From Mycolicibacterium brumae (lineage in GTDB: Bacteria; Actinomycetota; Actinomycetes; Mycobacteriales; Mycobacteriaceae): DNA of 64,000 bases. The translations under genes and the position numbers were made by a program. The stretch covers positions 1,860,001 through 1,924,000 of the forward strand of contig NZ_CP104302.1 in the NCBI RefSeq assembly GCF_025215495.1, in the 5' to 3' direction. The notes under the pieces are model-generated. The model saw only the letters and a list, made by a program, of their open reading frames with translations, had not been told where the DNA came from and did not search any database. Of the stretch, positions 42,857-52,038 are shown one piece after another (position 1 is the stretch's first letter; every line of letters begins with the position of its first letter).

Positions 42857-44209
42857 ATGACCGAATTCGACACCATCGTTGTGGGAGCGGGGATCTCGGG
42901 GCTCACCGCGGCCCGGCTGCTGAGCCGGCACGGCCAGAAGGTGGTGGTCTTCGAGGCCAGAGACCGCGTCGGGGGCCGGCTGCACACCCTGCGCGAGGAC
43001 GGCCGCATCACCGACGTCGGCGGGTCGTGGATCCACGGCGTCGGGGACAGCGAAGAACTGCACAACGCGGTGCGGGCCTTCGGCATGCCGACCGTGGAGT
43101 TCACCGTCGGCAGCTTCCAGGCCGGCGGCCGGCCCATCGCCTACTACGGGCCCGACGGCGGGCGACTCAGCGACGCCGAGACCGCGTCCTTCATCGCCGA
43201 CGTCGCCGCGATCGACGCGGACCTCACGCAGACCCTGAGCGCAGCCAAACCCGGTACCTCCTACGAGCAGGCCGTCGAGGACGCGCTGGACCGGCTCGGC
43301 TGGCAGGGTGAGCGCGCCGACCGGGTCCGCGAGCACCTGCGGCACCGCAGCGAGGAACAACTCGGCGCCGACGCCGCCGACCTGGAGGCGCTGTCGCTGA
43401 CCGATGAGACGGTCGCCGGTGACGAGGTGGTCTTCCCCGAAGGGTATGACCGGCTGGCCACCGGTCTCGCGGACGGCATCGATGTCCGGCTGGAGCACCC
43501 CGTTCACACGGTGCGGTGGACGGACTCCGGCGCGCAGGCGCAGGTCATGGCCCCCGACGGGACCAGCGAATGGGTCGGGGCCCGCCACGTCGTCGTCACC
43601 GTGCCGGTGGGCGTGCTGCGCTCCGGCGGGCTGGTGTTCGACCCGCCGTTGCCGGAGCCGGTGGCCGGCGCGCTCGACCGGTTCCGGATGAACTCCTTCG
43701 AGAAGATCATTCTCCGTTTCCCGCAACGGTTTTGGGACGCCGACGTCTACGCGATCCGCCGGCAGGGCCCGGCCGGGAAGCGGTGGCATTCCTGGTACGA
43801 CCTCAGCGGGCTGCACGGCCAGCCCGCGCTCTTGACCTTCGCGGCCGGCGGCGTCGCCCGGGAGATCCACGACTGGTCCGAGGACGAGGTGGTGGCATCG
43901 GTGATGGCGTCACTGCGCGATATCTACGGTGACGCGGTCCCGGACCCCAGCCACGCCACCGTCACGCACTGGGCCGACGACCCGCTGGCCGGCGGCGGCG
44001 CCTACTCCTACCCGGTGGTCGGAACCGCGCCGGAGGACCACGACCGGCTCGCCACGCCGCTCGGCGCCGGCACGGTGTGCCTGGCCGGTGAGGCCACCTG
44101 GAGCGACGACCCGTGCACGGTGTCGGCCGCGCTGCTCTCGGGTCACCGCGCCGCGCAGCACATCCTCGGGCGCGACATCGGCTTCGATCTGGCGCCGCAT
44201 GGCGGCTGA
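42857..44209 (+). CDS. FAD-dependent amine oxidase
   Basis: A 450-residue flavin amine oxidase of the monoamine/polyamine oxidase family. The dinucleotide-binding motif VVGAGISGLTAARLL is at residues 8-22, then GGRLHT and VGGSWIHG; the C-terminal FAD motif reads CLAGEATWSDDP. The start is 16 bp after the aminotransferase fusion, with GAGGCGAGAG upstream. No signal peptide. Probably oxidises an amine that is made or consumed by the fused aminotransferase enzyme. Confidence 0.92.
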   Translation: MTEFDTIVVGAGISGLTAARLLSRHGQKVVVFEARDRVGGRLHTLREDGRITDVGGSWIHGVGDSEELHNAVRAFGMPTVEFTVGSFQAGGRPIAYYGPDGGRLSDAETASFIADVAAIDADLTQTLSAAKPGTSYEQAVEDALDRLGWQGERADRVREHLRHRSEEQLGADAADLEALSLTDETVAGDEVVFPEGYDRLATGLADGIDVRLEHPVHTVRWTDSGAQAQVMAPDGTSEWVGARHVVVTVPVGVLRSGGLVFDPPLPEPVAGALDRFRMNSFEKIILRFPQRFWDADVYAIRRQGPAGKRWHSWYDLSGLHGQPALLTFAAGGVAREIHDWSEDEVVASVMASLRDIYGDAVPDPSHATVTHWADDPLAGGGAYSYPVVGTAPEDHDRLATPLGAGTVCLAGEATWSDDPCTVSAALLSGHRAAQHILGRDIGFDLAPHGG

Positions 44210-45566
44210 GACAGACAGCGCCGTCACCCCGACGGGCGCCCCGCTCGCGCTGGCGGCGCTGCTGGCTGGAACCCTGGTCGGGACCGTCGGCAACAGCGTC
44301 GTCAACGTCCCGCTGAGCTCGATCCTCGCCGATTTCGACGCGCCCCTGACCAGCGGCGTCTTCGTCGTCGTCGGATTCCTGCTGGCCTTCGCCGCGTCGA
44401 TGCCGCTGGCCGGCTGGGTCGGCGACCGGTTCGGCCGGCGCAAGGTCTACTGCCTCGCGCTCATCGCCACCATCGTCTGCTCGCTCGGCGCGGCCACCGC
44501 GCCGTCGCTGGAGGTGCTGATCACCTGGCGCACCCTCGGCGGGATCGCCGCGGCGCCGTTCGCCCCGGTGGTGATGGGGCTGATCCAGTGGCTGTTCTGG
44601 GGTGAGCAGCGCAGCCGCGCGATCGGCGCCTGGGCCTCGGTCAACGGCCTGGGCCAGGCCATCGGCCCGACCATGGGCGGCCTGGTCGCCGACGCGTGGG
44701 GCTGGCGGTGGGTGTTCGTCCCGCTGATCCCGGTCGCACTCATCGGGCTGATCGGCACGCTGCGCCACATCCCCGCCACCCCCGGCCGGCGCGCCTCGCT
44801 GGACGTGGTGGGCGCGGTGACGCTGACCGTCGGCGCCGCGACGCTGGTGTTCGGGCTGGCGCAGATCGCCCGGCCGGACCCGGTGGCCATCGGCGCGCTG
44901 ATCGTCGGCGCGGCGAGCCTGGTCTGGTTCACCGCGCACAGCCTGCGGACCCCGGCGCCCTTCGTGGACCTGCGGCTGGCGTCGGAATCACGCTTCCTGC
45001 GCAGCACATTGGCGGCGTTCGCGCAGATGTTCACCCTCAACGCGACCCTCGTGGCGATCCCGCTGTACCTGGTGTCCGGCGGCGCCTCCGAATCCGCGGC
45101 CGGGCTGACCTTGTTCGCGGTGCCGGCGGTGATGGCGCTGCTCGGTCCCCCGGTGGGCCGCTACATGGACCAGTTGCGTCCGCGCCGGGTGCTGCGCACC
45201 GGGCTGATCCTGCTGATCCTCGCCGAGGTGGCGCTGGCGCTGCTGGTCGGCCGGGCAGGGCTGCCGACCATTGCGCTGCTGGCGGCGCTGGCGCTCGTCG
45301 GCGCCGGGGCCGGGCTGGTGCAGACCCCGGCCGCCAACGGCGCGACGAAATCACCCGCCGGTCAGCAGGGCACCGGGCTGGGCCTGTTCAACCTGGTGCG
45401 GTTCACCGGATCGGCGGCCGGGGCGGCCTGGGTCGCGGTGGCCCTGGATGTCGCCACCCTGCCGACGGTGTTCTGGGTGGCCGCCGGCATGGCGCTGGTC
45501 GGGCTGGCGGCGTCCTTCGTCGGCCCCGACCCCGAACGCACCCCGTGGGCCGCGACGCCGCCGTAG
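44199..45566 (+). CDS. MFS transporter (DHA2/drug-resistance type)
   Basis: A 455-residue membrane protein with about 12-14 hydrophobic helices. MFS motif A reads GWVGDRFGRRKVY after TM2. The start at ATG 44199 lies 11 bp inside the end of the amine oxidase gene; the longer frame upstream is a shadow of that gene. Likely exports or imports the amine or product handled by the two upstream enzymes. Confidence 0.88.
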   Translation: MAAETDSAVTPTGAPLALAALLAGTLVGTVGNSVVNVPLSSILADFDAPLTSGVFVVVGFLLAFAASMPLAGWVGDRFGRRKVYCLALIATIVCSLGAATAPSLEVLITWRTLGGIAAAPFAPVVMGLIQWLFWGEQRSRAIGAWASVNGLGQAIGPTMGGLVADAWGWRWVFVPLIPVALIGLIGTLRHIPATPGRRASLDVVGAVTLTVGAATLVFGLAQIARPDPVAIGALIVGAASLVWFTAHSLRTPAPFVDLRLASESRFLRSTLAAFAQMFTLNATLVAIPLYLVSGGASESAAGLTLFAVPAVMALLGPPVGRYMDQLRPRRVLRTGLILLILAEVALALLVGRAGLPTIALLAALALVGAGAGLVQTPAANGATKSPAGQQGTGLGLFNLVRFTGSAAGAAWVAVALDVATLPTVFWVAAGMALVGLAASFVGPDPERTPWAATPP

Positions 45567-45573
45567 CCACGGA

Positions 45574-46329
45574 TCATTCGACGTCGACGGTCCCGGGTCG
45601 CGAGATCGCGCCGCGGGCCACCAGTTCGCCGGTCAGCGCGGCCGCGCAACTCTGCGACAGCAGCAAGCTGATCAGAACCATGACCTGCACGGCGCAGGCC
45701 TGCGCGGCGGAACCGGTGCTCAGCAGCACCCCGACGAACGCCCCGGGAAGGGTGACCAGCCCGGCGGTCCGGGCCTGGTCGAGGTTGGGCAGCAAGGCGT
45801 CGGAGATCGAGCCGCGGATGATCTCCATCCGGGCGTCGCGCTCCCGGAGCCCGAGGCTCAGCGCGGCCTCCACCTCCCCGGCGCGCAACGTCAGCGCCTT
45901 CAACGCTCGGCGGGCGGCCATCGCGACCGCAGTCATGGTGCCGCCCAACACGATCCCGGCCACCGGCACCAGCGCCCACCCGGTGAGTGGAACCAGGCCG
46001 GTGGCCATCATCGGGATGACCGTGGCGGCCAGGCCGACCGCGATCGGCACGGCGAGCCACAGCTGCCCGTCACCGGCGCGGCTGCGGCGCGCCGCGGTGA
46101 ACGCGGCGACGGCGAACATCACGGCCAGCACCAGCGCGGAAGACCACAGTCGCGTCATCGCCGCGGCCAGCACCGCCGACACCGCGATCAATTGGGCGGC
46201 CGCGCGGCCCGCGGCGCCCGGCGCCGCCCACACCGGGCCCAGGCCGGCGAATCGGTAGACCGCCGCCGCAGCCAGCGTCATGGCGACGCACACCACGACC
46301 AGCGTCGGCCCGACCTGCATCGCTTCCAC
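45574..46329 (-). CDS. FetB/UPF0014-family ABC permease
   Basis: A 251-residue protein with about six to seven membrane segments and the UPF0014 signatures (LIAVSAVLAA; GLVPLTGWALVPVAGIVLGG; ERDARMEIIRGSISDALLPN; TAGLVTLPGAFVGVLLSTGS). E. coli FetB is the permease of an iron exporter, with FetA as ATPase; no fetA is adjacent here. Convergent with the MFS gene, only 7 bp apart. Confidence 0.9.
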   Translation of the reverse strand: MEAMQVGPTLVVVCVAMTLAAAAVYRFAGLGPVWAAPGAAGRAAAQLIAVSAVLAAAMTRLWSSALVLAVMFAVAAFTAARRSRAGDGQLWLAVPIAVGLAATVIPMMATGLVPLTGWALVPVAGIVLGGTMTAVAMAARRALKALTLRAGEVEAALSLGLRERDARMEIIRGSISDALLPNLDQARTAGLVTLPGAFVGVLLSTGSAAQACAVQVMVLISLLLSQSCAAALTGELVARGAISRPGTVDVE

Positions 46330-46356
46330 GTGACCAGTGTCCGCCGTCGGGCGCGA

Positions 46357-47847
46357 TCAGCCTCCGTCGGTGGGCAACTCCCCGCGCCGGACGGCCGCGC
46401 ACAGCGCCGCGTGATCGGCCTCGGTCTGGTCGGCGTAGGAGCGGGCGAACACCGTCAACGCGTCATCCACCGCCTCGGAACGGCCGAGGTAGCCGGCGAT
46501 CATCGACGCTCCGCTGGTCCGCGCGTGCCCCTTGGCCAGCAGCTGCCCGACCACCCCGGTGTAGTCGATGAGCGTCGGCGCGTCGATCGCGTCCAGCGGG
46601 ATGGTGCCCTTCATGTTCCGGAACTGCCGCACGTAGTACTGCCGACCGTCCATGCTGGTCCAGCCCAGCAGCGGATCGCTGACCGTCTGCAGCGCCTGCT
46701 GGTACTCGACCACCCGCTGCCCCTGATGCGCGTGCCAGGCGGAGTCACCGTGCACATACGGCGCCAGCACCGAGCGTCGGGCCTGCTTGAGCTGCAGGAA
46801 GATGACGTCCTCCGGCGAGGAGCCCTCCAGCAGCGCGACATAGGCGCGCAGGCCCACGCTGCCCACCCCGACGACCTTGTGCGCGAGGTCGACCAGGGTG
46901 TAGCCGCCGAGCACACGCCGCCAGTGCGACGAGAGGGTGTCCAGGTAGTCGTCGAGCGCGGCGGCCAGCGCGTCGGCCTCCCGCAGCGGCAGCCGGGTGA
47001 TCAGCGGGGGCTCCTCGACGATGCGCCGCCCGCCGTCGATCTCCTCGGTGAACCGCGGCAGCGCGCGGTCACTGGTCCGGTTGCGGGCACGGTCGGCGGA
47101 CCGCTGAATCGCGTTCAGCAGCGGCCCCGAGGTCTGCGAGGTGAGCCGGTCCACGTCGAGCCGGGTGAAGGACCGGGAGAACAACGGCTCCTCGGACAAT
47201 CTGCGCAGCTCCGCCCGGTACGCGCCGACGCAGGCCCGCACCGCCCCCGACAGTTCGTCCTCGGAGGCGCCGTTCTGCCGCCCGGCGACCCAGATGCTGG
47301 CCACCAGCCGGCGCAGGTCCCACTCCCAGGCGCCCGGATGGGCCTCGTCGAAGTCGTTGAGGTCGATGACCAGGTCACGTTCGGGTGAGGCGTAGAACCC
47401 GAAGTTGCCCAGGTGCGAGTCGCCGCACACCACCGGGGTGATGCCGGTCGCCGGCAGGTGCGCGACGTCCTCGGCCATCACGATCGCGGTGCCGCGCAGA
47501 AACCCGTACGGCGACGCGGTCATTCGGGCCACCCGGATCGGGATCAGCCTGTCCAGTCGGCCCTGGTGGCTGCGCTGGATGAGCGCGATCGGATCGGGCC
47601 GGTCGGCCGGCGGCGAACAGTGCGCCAGGGACTTGCGCGGCACCTTGGCGCGCAGGCCCTTGCCGAGTTTGAAGCGCTCGGCCCGGGTGGCGGGGCGTTG
47701 TCGCAGCGAGTGATAGGCCGCGCCGTCGGCGCTTTCCAGCACGGTGTGCCGGCCCGCCACGGGCTGTCTGGATCGGGTCACCGGGTCGGCCACCTCCGTC
47801 TCGGGTCGCGTCTCGTCCTTCCGGATCGAGTGCTCGCCCGCTAGCAT
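46357..47847 (-). CDS. DUF2252 protein (kinase-like fold)
   Basis: A 496-residue DUF2252 protein. Kinase-like elements: VVCGDSHLGNFGFYASPERD (catalytic-loop-like), LVIDLNDFDEAHPGAWEWDL (metal-binding), with an N-terminal basic region KGLRAKVPRKSLAHCSPP. Start at ATG 47847 (MLAGEHS); an ATG at 47865 is possible. Common in actinobacteria with no proven role. Monocistronic, 28 bp from the FetB-like gene. Confidence 0.88.
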   Translation of the reverse strand: MLAGEHSIRKDETRPETEVADPVTRSRQPVAGRHTVLESADGAAYHSLRQRPATRAERFKLGKGLRAKVPRKSLAHCSPPADRPDPIALIQRSHQGRLDRLIPIRVARMTASPYGFLRGTAIVMAEDVAHLPATGITPVVCGDSHLGNFGFYASPERDLVIDLNDFDEAHPGAWEWDLRRLVASIWVAGRQNGASEDELSGAVRACVGAYRAELRRLSEEPLFSRSFTRLDVDRLTSQTSGPLLNAIQRSADRARNRTSDRALPRFTEEIDGGRRIVEEPPLITRLPLREADALAAALDDYLDTLSSHWRRVLGGYTLVDLAHKVVGVGSVGLRAYVALLEGSSPEDVIFLQLKQARRSVLAPYVHGDSAWHAHQGQRVVEYQQALQTVSDPLLGWTSMDGRQYYVRQFRNMKGTIPLDAIDAPTLIDYTGVVGQLLAKGHARTSGASMIAGYLGRSEAVDDALTVFARSYADQTEADHAALCAAVRRGELPTDGG

Positions 47848-47915
47848 CCCCCACGGCGGGCCCACCGGTCTGGGGAATGATCCTGCGGGCTGCGCGCGGG
47901 ACGAAAGGTGTGGTC

Positions 47916-48383
47916 ATGACCCCCGAACAGCGGCGTGCCCGATTCGACGAGCTGCGCGCGTCCCCGCGCGTCACCGAAGAACAACTCGACGCGCTGTGGG
48001 AGATCCTGGAAGCGGTGCGCGCCGAGGACATTCTCGGTGACTGGAAGGGCTCCGGATTCAACACCGGCCACCGGATGAACGACGCGCTGACCGAGTCGCG
48101 TTGGTACGGCAAGCATCTCAAGACCGTCAACGACGTCGACCCGATCGTCTGCTACGACGACGACGGGAACCTATTCTCCAACACCGAGCTGAGCAAGGGC
48201 GCAGCGACGTTGTGGGACATCGAGTTCCGCGGCGAGGTGACCGCCACCATGGTGTACGACGGCCAGCCGATCTTCGACCACTTCAAGCGGGTGGACGCCA
48301 ACACCCTGGTGGGTGTGATGAACGGAAAGCGGGCCCGCGAGCGCGGCAATTACTACTACTTCGTCCTGGAAAAGGCCGACTGA
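47916..48383 (+). CDS. GXWXG/DUF4334 domain protein
   Basis: A 155-residue protein. The GXWXG motif GDWKGSGFNTGHRMND lies around residues 41-56 and the DUF4334 part includes ATLWDIEFRGEVTATMVYDG, QPIFDHFKRVD and VMNGKRA. Such proteins are cytoplasmic, lipocalin-like in prediction and uncharacterised. ATG 47916 has GAAAGG 8 bp upstream; the longer frame from 47877 lacks one. Confidence 0.85.
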   Translation: MTPEQRRARFDELRASPRVTEEQLDALWEILEAVRAEDILGDWKGSGFNTGHRMNDALTESRWYGKHLKTVNDVDPIVCYDDDGNLFSNTELSKGAATLWDIEFRGEVTATMVYDGQPIFDHFKRVDANTLVGVMNGKRARERGNYYYFVLEKAD

Positions 48384-48478
48384 GACCCGGACTCCGGATC
48401 GGGCGCCCCCTGGGCCGTGTCATTCATGTCCGAATGTCAGGTCAAATGAGGGGAAAATGATGGTTAACGAGTGTTGAA

Positions 48479-48494
48479 TGTGACATGAATCACT
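48479..48494. promoter_or_regulatory. CRP-type site TGTGACATGAATCACT
   Basis: Matches the mycobacterial CRP consensus TGTGA-NNTNNN-TCACA at all but the last base. It lies 46 bp upstream of the sugar transporter ATG, a plausible position for cAMP-CRP control. Confidence 0.6.
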
Positions 48495-48539
48495 GCGACG
48501 CTAAGCCGGGGCATATCGCGACCGATCAGGAGTCCATGG

Positions 48540-50012
48540 ATGAGCGCACACGCTGCTTCGGCGTCTGAAGCCGAACTGCCACCACTTACCGCCGGTCCGT
48601 ACCGCAAACGGATCGGCCTTATTTCTCTGGTCGCCTGTCTGGGCGGCCTGCTGTTCGGCTACGACACCGGTGTCGCCAACGGCGCCGAGGGGCCGATGTC
48701 GCATGAGCTGGGGCTCAACGAGCTGCAGACCGGCATCGTGATCAGCTCGCTGGTCTTCGCCGCCGCCGTCGGCGCCTTCCTGGGCGGGCAGATCTCCGAC
48801 CGGATCGGCCGCCGGAAGATGATTCTGGTGCTGGCGATCATGTTCTTTGTCGGCGTGATATTCGTCGTCACCGCACCGGGATTCGGCGTGGTGGTCGTCG
48901 GCCGCATCATCTTGGGTCTGGCAGTCGGCGGGGCGTCGACGGTGGTGCCGGTGTACCTGGCCGAACTGGCGCCATTCGAGATCCGCGGATCGATCACCGG
49001 CCGCAACGAACTCGCGATCGTCATCGGCCAGTTCGCGGCCTTCACCGTCAACGCCATCCTGGCCGCCAGCTTCGGCGAGCAGGAAGGCGTGTGGCGCATC
49101 ATGTTCGGCATCTGCGCGCTGCCGGCGGTGGCCCTGTTCATCGGCATGATGCGGATGCCGGAATCCCCGCGCTGGCTGGTGGAGAAGGGCCGCTACGACG
49201 AAGCCCTGGCGGTGCTCAAGACGGTGCGCTCCGAGGACCGCGCGCTGGCCGAACTCGCGCAGGTGGAGCGCGTCGCCGATGAGGAGAAGGACGAGCACGG
49301 CCTGGACTTCAAGCAGATCCTGGCCAACCGTTGGCTGCGGCGCATCGTGCTGGTCGGCATCGGCGTGGCGGTGGCCCAGCAGCTCACCGGCATCAACTCG
49401 ATCATGTATTACGGCTCACGGGTTTTGGAGCAGTCCGGCTTCAGCCAGACCGCGGCCACCATCGCCAACACCAACTTCGGTCTGGCCGCGGTGATCGGCG
49501 GCATCATCGCGCTGCGCAATATGGACCGCCTGGATCGCCGCAAGACGTTCATGATCGGTCTCACGCTGACCACCATCTGCCACTGCCTGGTCGGCATCGC
49601 CGGCCTGGTGATCCCCGAGGACAACGCCGCACGCCCGTACGTGATCCTGGTGCTGATCACCGCGTTCGTGCTGTCGATGCAGACCTTCTTGAACATCGCC
49701 GTGTGGGTGTGGCTGGCGGAGATCTTCCCGCTGCAGATCCGCGGTCTGGCCATCGGCATCTCGGTGTTCTTCGGCTGGTTCGTCAACGCCTGCCTGGCGC
49801 TCTACGTCCCGACACTGCTGCACAATCTCGGACTGGGCACCTTCTTCCTGTTCGCCATCGTCGGGGTGATCATGCTCGGGTTCCTCTGGCACGAGGTGCC
49901 CGAGACCCGCAACAAGTCCCTGGAGCACCTGGAGGAGAGCCTGCTCAGCGGCGAGCTCTACGCCACACTGCCACGCCGGGTGCCGTTCGCCCGGGGCCCG
50001 AAGAAGCACTAG
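48540..50012 (+). CDS. Sugar-porter MFS transporter (inositol/hexose type)
   Basis: A 490-residue 12-helix sugar porter. Signatures: LGGLLFGYDTGVANGA, GQISDRIGRRKMI, PVYLAELAPFEIRG, PESPRWLVEKGR, QQLTGINSIMYYG and a C-terminal VPETRNKSLEHLEE. It is closest in feel to inositol transporters (IolT). The second ATG (48540) has AGGAG 7 bp upstream. It is followed after 40 bp by a universal stress protein and faces the isomerase/dehydrogenase operon, so import of a polyol is likely. Confidence 0.92.
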   Translation: MSAHAASASEAELPPLTAGPYRKRIGLISLVACLGGLLFGYDTGVANGAEGPMSHELGLNELQTGIVISSLVFAAAVGAFLGGQISDRIGRRKMILVLAIMFFVGVIFVVTAPGFGVVVVGRIILGLAVGGASTVVPVYLAELAPFEIRGSITGRNELAIVIGQFAAFTVNAILAASFGEQEGVWRIMFGICALPAVALFIGMMRMPESPRWLVEKGRYDEALAVLKTVRSEDRALAELAQVERVADEEKDEHGLDFKQILANRWLRRIVLVGIGVAVAQQLTGINSIMYYGSRVLEQSGFSQTAATIANTNFGLAAVIGGIIALRNMDRLDRRKTFMIGLTLTTICHCLVGIAGLVIPEDNAARPYVILVLITAFVLSMQTFLNIAVWVWLAEIFPLQIRGLAIGISVFFGWFVNACLALYVPTLLHNLGLGTFFLFAIVGVIMLGFLWHEVPETRNKSLEHLEESLLSGELYATLPRRVPFARGPKKH

Positions 50013-50052
50013 CCGTCGGCCTCCGACACCCGAACACGAAAGGTCTTCTGCT

Positions 50053-50946
50053 ATGACGATTCTCGTCGGATACCCGACCAAACGGCGGGCGCGCGCGGTG
50101 CTCGAACTGGCCGGCATGCTGGCCCGCTCCCGCGGCACGAATGTGGTGGTGTGCACCGCGATCCGGGATCCCCGGATCCCGGGCACCCGCCGCGACGATC
50201 CGAAGTTCACCACCTACGTCGACGAACTCGCCGACACCGCGCTGGCTCAGGCCCGCGAGGACATGCCCGGCGATGTCGACGTGCAGTTCGTCCGGGTCGA
50301 CGCCCGCTCGGTGTCGGCCAGCCTGATCCAAGCCGCCGAAAAGTACCGGGCCCGGCTCATCGTGGTCGGCTCGGCGATGGGCCGCATCGAAGAAGTCACC
50401 GTTTCCAGCGTGGCCGACCGGATGCTGCACAGCTCGCCGATCCCGGTCGCGGTGGCCACCCGTGGCTTCCGCGCCATGGACGCCAAGGTGCGACGGGTGA
50501 CCCTGGCGTTCGCCAGCGGTGAGGACACCGCGGTGCACGTGGCCGCCGCCGAAGAACTCGCCGCCCGCTACGGCGCCGAGCTACGGTTGGCGTCCTTCGC
50601 GGTGAACCTCAACCACGCCGAAGCGTTCCGGGTGGCCGTCAAGGGACCGTCCGGAAAACAGATGTGGGAGAACATCATCCGCCGCGAGGTGGAGATGGCG
50701 GTGCAGGCCGACCGCGCCACCTCCGACCGCAACCCGCAACTAGTGATCGGCCACGGGCACAACTGGGCCGAGGCGCTCGACGACATCGACTGGGGTCTCG
50801 GCGACCTGCTGGTGGTCGGCTCCAGCGTGTCCGGGCCGCTGGCCCGGGTGTTCGTCGGCTCCCGGGCGTCCAAGATCATCCGACACAGCCCGGTGCCCGT
50901 CATCGCGCTGCCCCGCGGCGCGGTGGACAGCCTCGCCAGCGAATAA
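50053..50946 (+). CDS. Universal stress protein, two UspA domains
   Basis: A 297-residue protein with tandem UspA folds: TILVGYPTKRRARAVLELAG at the start and LIVVGSAMGRIEEVTVSSVADRMLHSS closing domain 1; LLVVGSSVSGPLARVFVGSRASKIIRHS closes domain 2. The G-2x-G-9x-(S/T) ATP-binding pattern is present. Downstream of and co-directional with the sugar transporter. Followed by a strong terminator. Confidence 0.9.
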   Translation: MTILVGYPTKRRARAVLELAGMLARSRGTNVVVCTAIRDPRIPGTRRDDPKFTTYVDELADTALAQAREDMPGDVDVQFVRVDARSVSASLIQAAEKYRARLIVVGSAMGRIEEVTVSSVADRMLHSSPIPVAVATRGFRAMDAKVRRVTLAFASGEDTAVHVAAAEELAARYGAELRLASFAVNLNHAEAFRVAVKGPSGKQMWENIIRREVEMAVQADRATSDRNPQLVIGHGHNWAEALDDIDWGLGDLLVVGSSVSGPLARVFVGSRASKIIRHSPVPVIALPRGAVDSLASE

Positions 50947-50962
50947 CCGCGCCAACGACAAA

Positions 50963-50990
50963 CCGGCCGCACCCGTTCGGGTGCGGCCGG
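50963..50990. terminator. Bidirectional terminator hairpin
   Basis: A 12-13-bp perfect GC-rich stem, CCGGCCGCACCCG (50963-50975) and CGGGTGCGGCCGG (50978-50990), lies between the convergent stress-protein gene and the isomerase operon. Short T-rich stretch follows (ATTGT). Confidence 0.85.
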
Positions 50991-51005
50991 ATTGTCGCGT
51001 GGGGC

Positions 51006-52007
51006 TCAGGGCTTCTCGGCCTCCGCATTCGCGGCCTTCAGGGTCTCGGCGGCGACGGCCAGACCCTCCAGCGGGCCGAACGCGACATCCTCGTGCTCGA
51101 TGTTGACCCACATGTCGGGGTCCACCCGCTTCAGCGCGCGAAGGAAGTCGGCCCAGAAACCGACGTCGTGGCCCTGGCCGACGGCGACGAAGTCCCACGC
51201 CGAATCCTGCGGCCACTTGTTCACCACGTGCCGCCCACCCAGACCGGTGGGATTCTCCTCCCGCGGGATCCGGGTGAAGCGTTCGTCGAGCACGCCGTAG
51301 ATCCGGCAGTTCAGGTTGATCCGGGTGTCCTTGGCCGCGGCGTGGAACACCAGCGGGCCCAGCCAGTCGATGGCCGCCACCGGGTCGATGCCCTGCCAGA
51401 ACAGGTGCGAGGGATCCATCTCCGCGCCGACGTGGGTGGCGCCGGTCTTCTCCACCAGCCGCTTGAGGGTCGGCGGGTTGAACACCAGGTTCTGCGGGTG
51501 CATCTCGATGGCGACCTTGACGCCGTTTTCGGCTGCCAGCGCGTCGATTTCGGTCCAGAACGGGACCGCGACGTCGTCCCACTGGTAGTCCAGCGCGTCC
51601 AGGTAGCCCGAGTCCCAGGTGTTGACGTTCCAGGCCGGCCACTGCCCGCCGGGGTGCGCCGCGGGAAGCCCCGACATGGTGACCACCCGGTCCACGCCGA
51701 GCAGTCCGGCGACCCGGATCGCGTTGCGCAGATCCTCGGCGTCCTCGGGTCCGACCTCCGGGTCGGCGTGCAGCGGGTTGCCGTTGCAGTTCAGCCCGGC
51801 GATCGACACCCCGGTTCCGTCGAAGGTGGCCAGGTAGTCGGCGGCCGACACCTCACCGGAGAGCAGCTCGGCCACCGGCAGGTGCGGGGTCGGCAGGAAT
51901 CCGCCGGCGTTGATCTCCGCCCCGGTCAGGCCCAGGGAGGCGATCACCTTGAGCGCCTCCGGCAGCGAACGGTCATGCAGAATTGCGGTGTACACACCGA
52001 GTTTCAC
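51006..52007 (-). CDS. Sugar phosphate isomerase/epimerase (inosose isomerase-like)
   Basis: A 333-residue xylose-isomerase-like TIM barrel. Begins KLGVYTAILHDRSLPEALKV; metal-site residues appear in VAIEMHPQNLVF (Glu), VGAEMDPSHLFW (Asp, His) and DMWVNIEHEDVAFG (Glu). GTG start at 52007 with AAGGAG 6 bp upstream. Last gene of the four-gene operon 55149-51006. Relatives act as inosose or ketose isomerases in polyol catabolism; precise substrate inferred only. Confidence 0.87.
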   Translation of the reverse strand: MKLGVYTAILHDRSLPEALKVIASLGLTGAEINAGGFLPTPHLPVAELLSGEVSAADYLATFDGTGVSIAGLNCNGNPLHADPEVGPEDAEDLRNAIRVAGLLGVDRVVTMSGLPAAHPGGQWPAWNVNTWDSGYLDALDYQWDDVAVPFWTEIDALAAENGVKVAIEMHPQNLVFNPPTLKRLVEKTGATHVGAEMDPSHLFWQGIDPVAAIDWLGPLVFHAAAKDTRINLNCRIYGVLDERFTRIPREENPTGLGGRHVVNKWPQDSAWDFVAVGQGHDVGFWADFLRALKRVDPDMWVNIEHEDVAFGPLEGLAVAAETLKAANAEAEKP

Positions 52008-52038
52008 GAAGTCTCCTTGGTTCAGTTGACGGGGGTCG

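Noticed and set aside
41341..43137. 598-codon antisense frame over the aminotransferase and amine oxidase genes
   Set aside because: Shadow of two well-supported genes; no recognisable domain.
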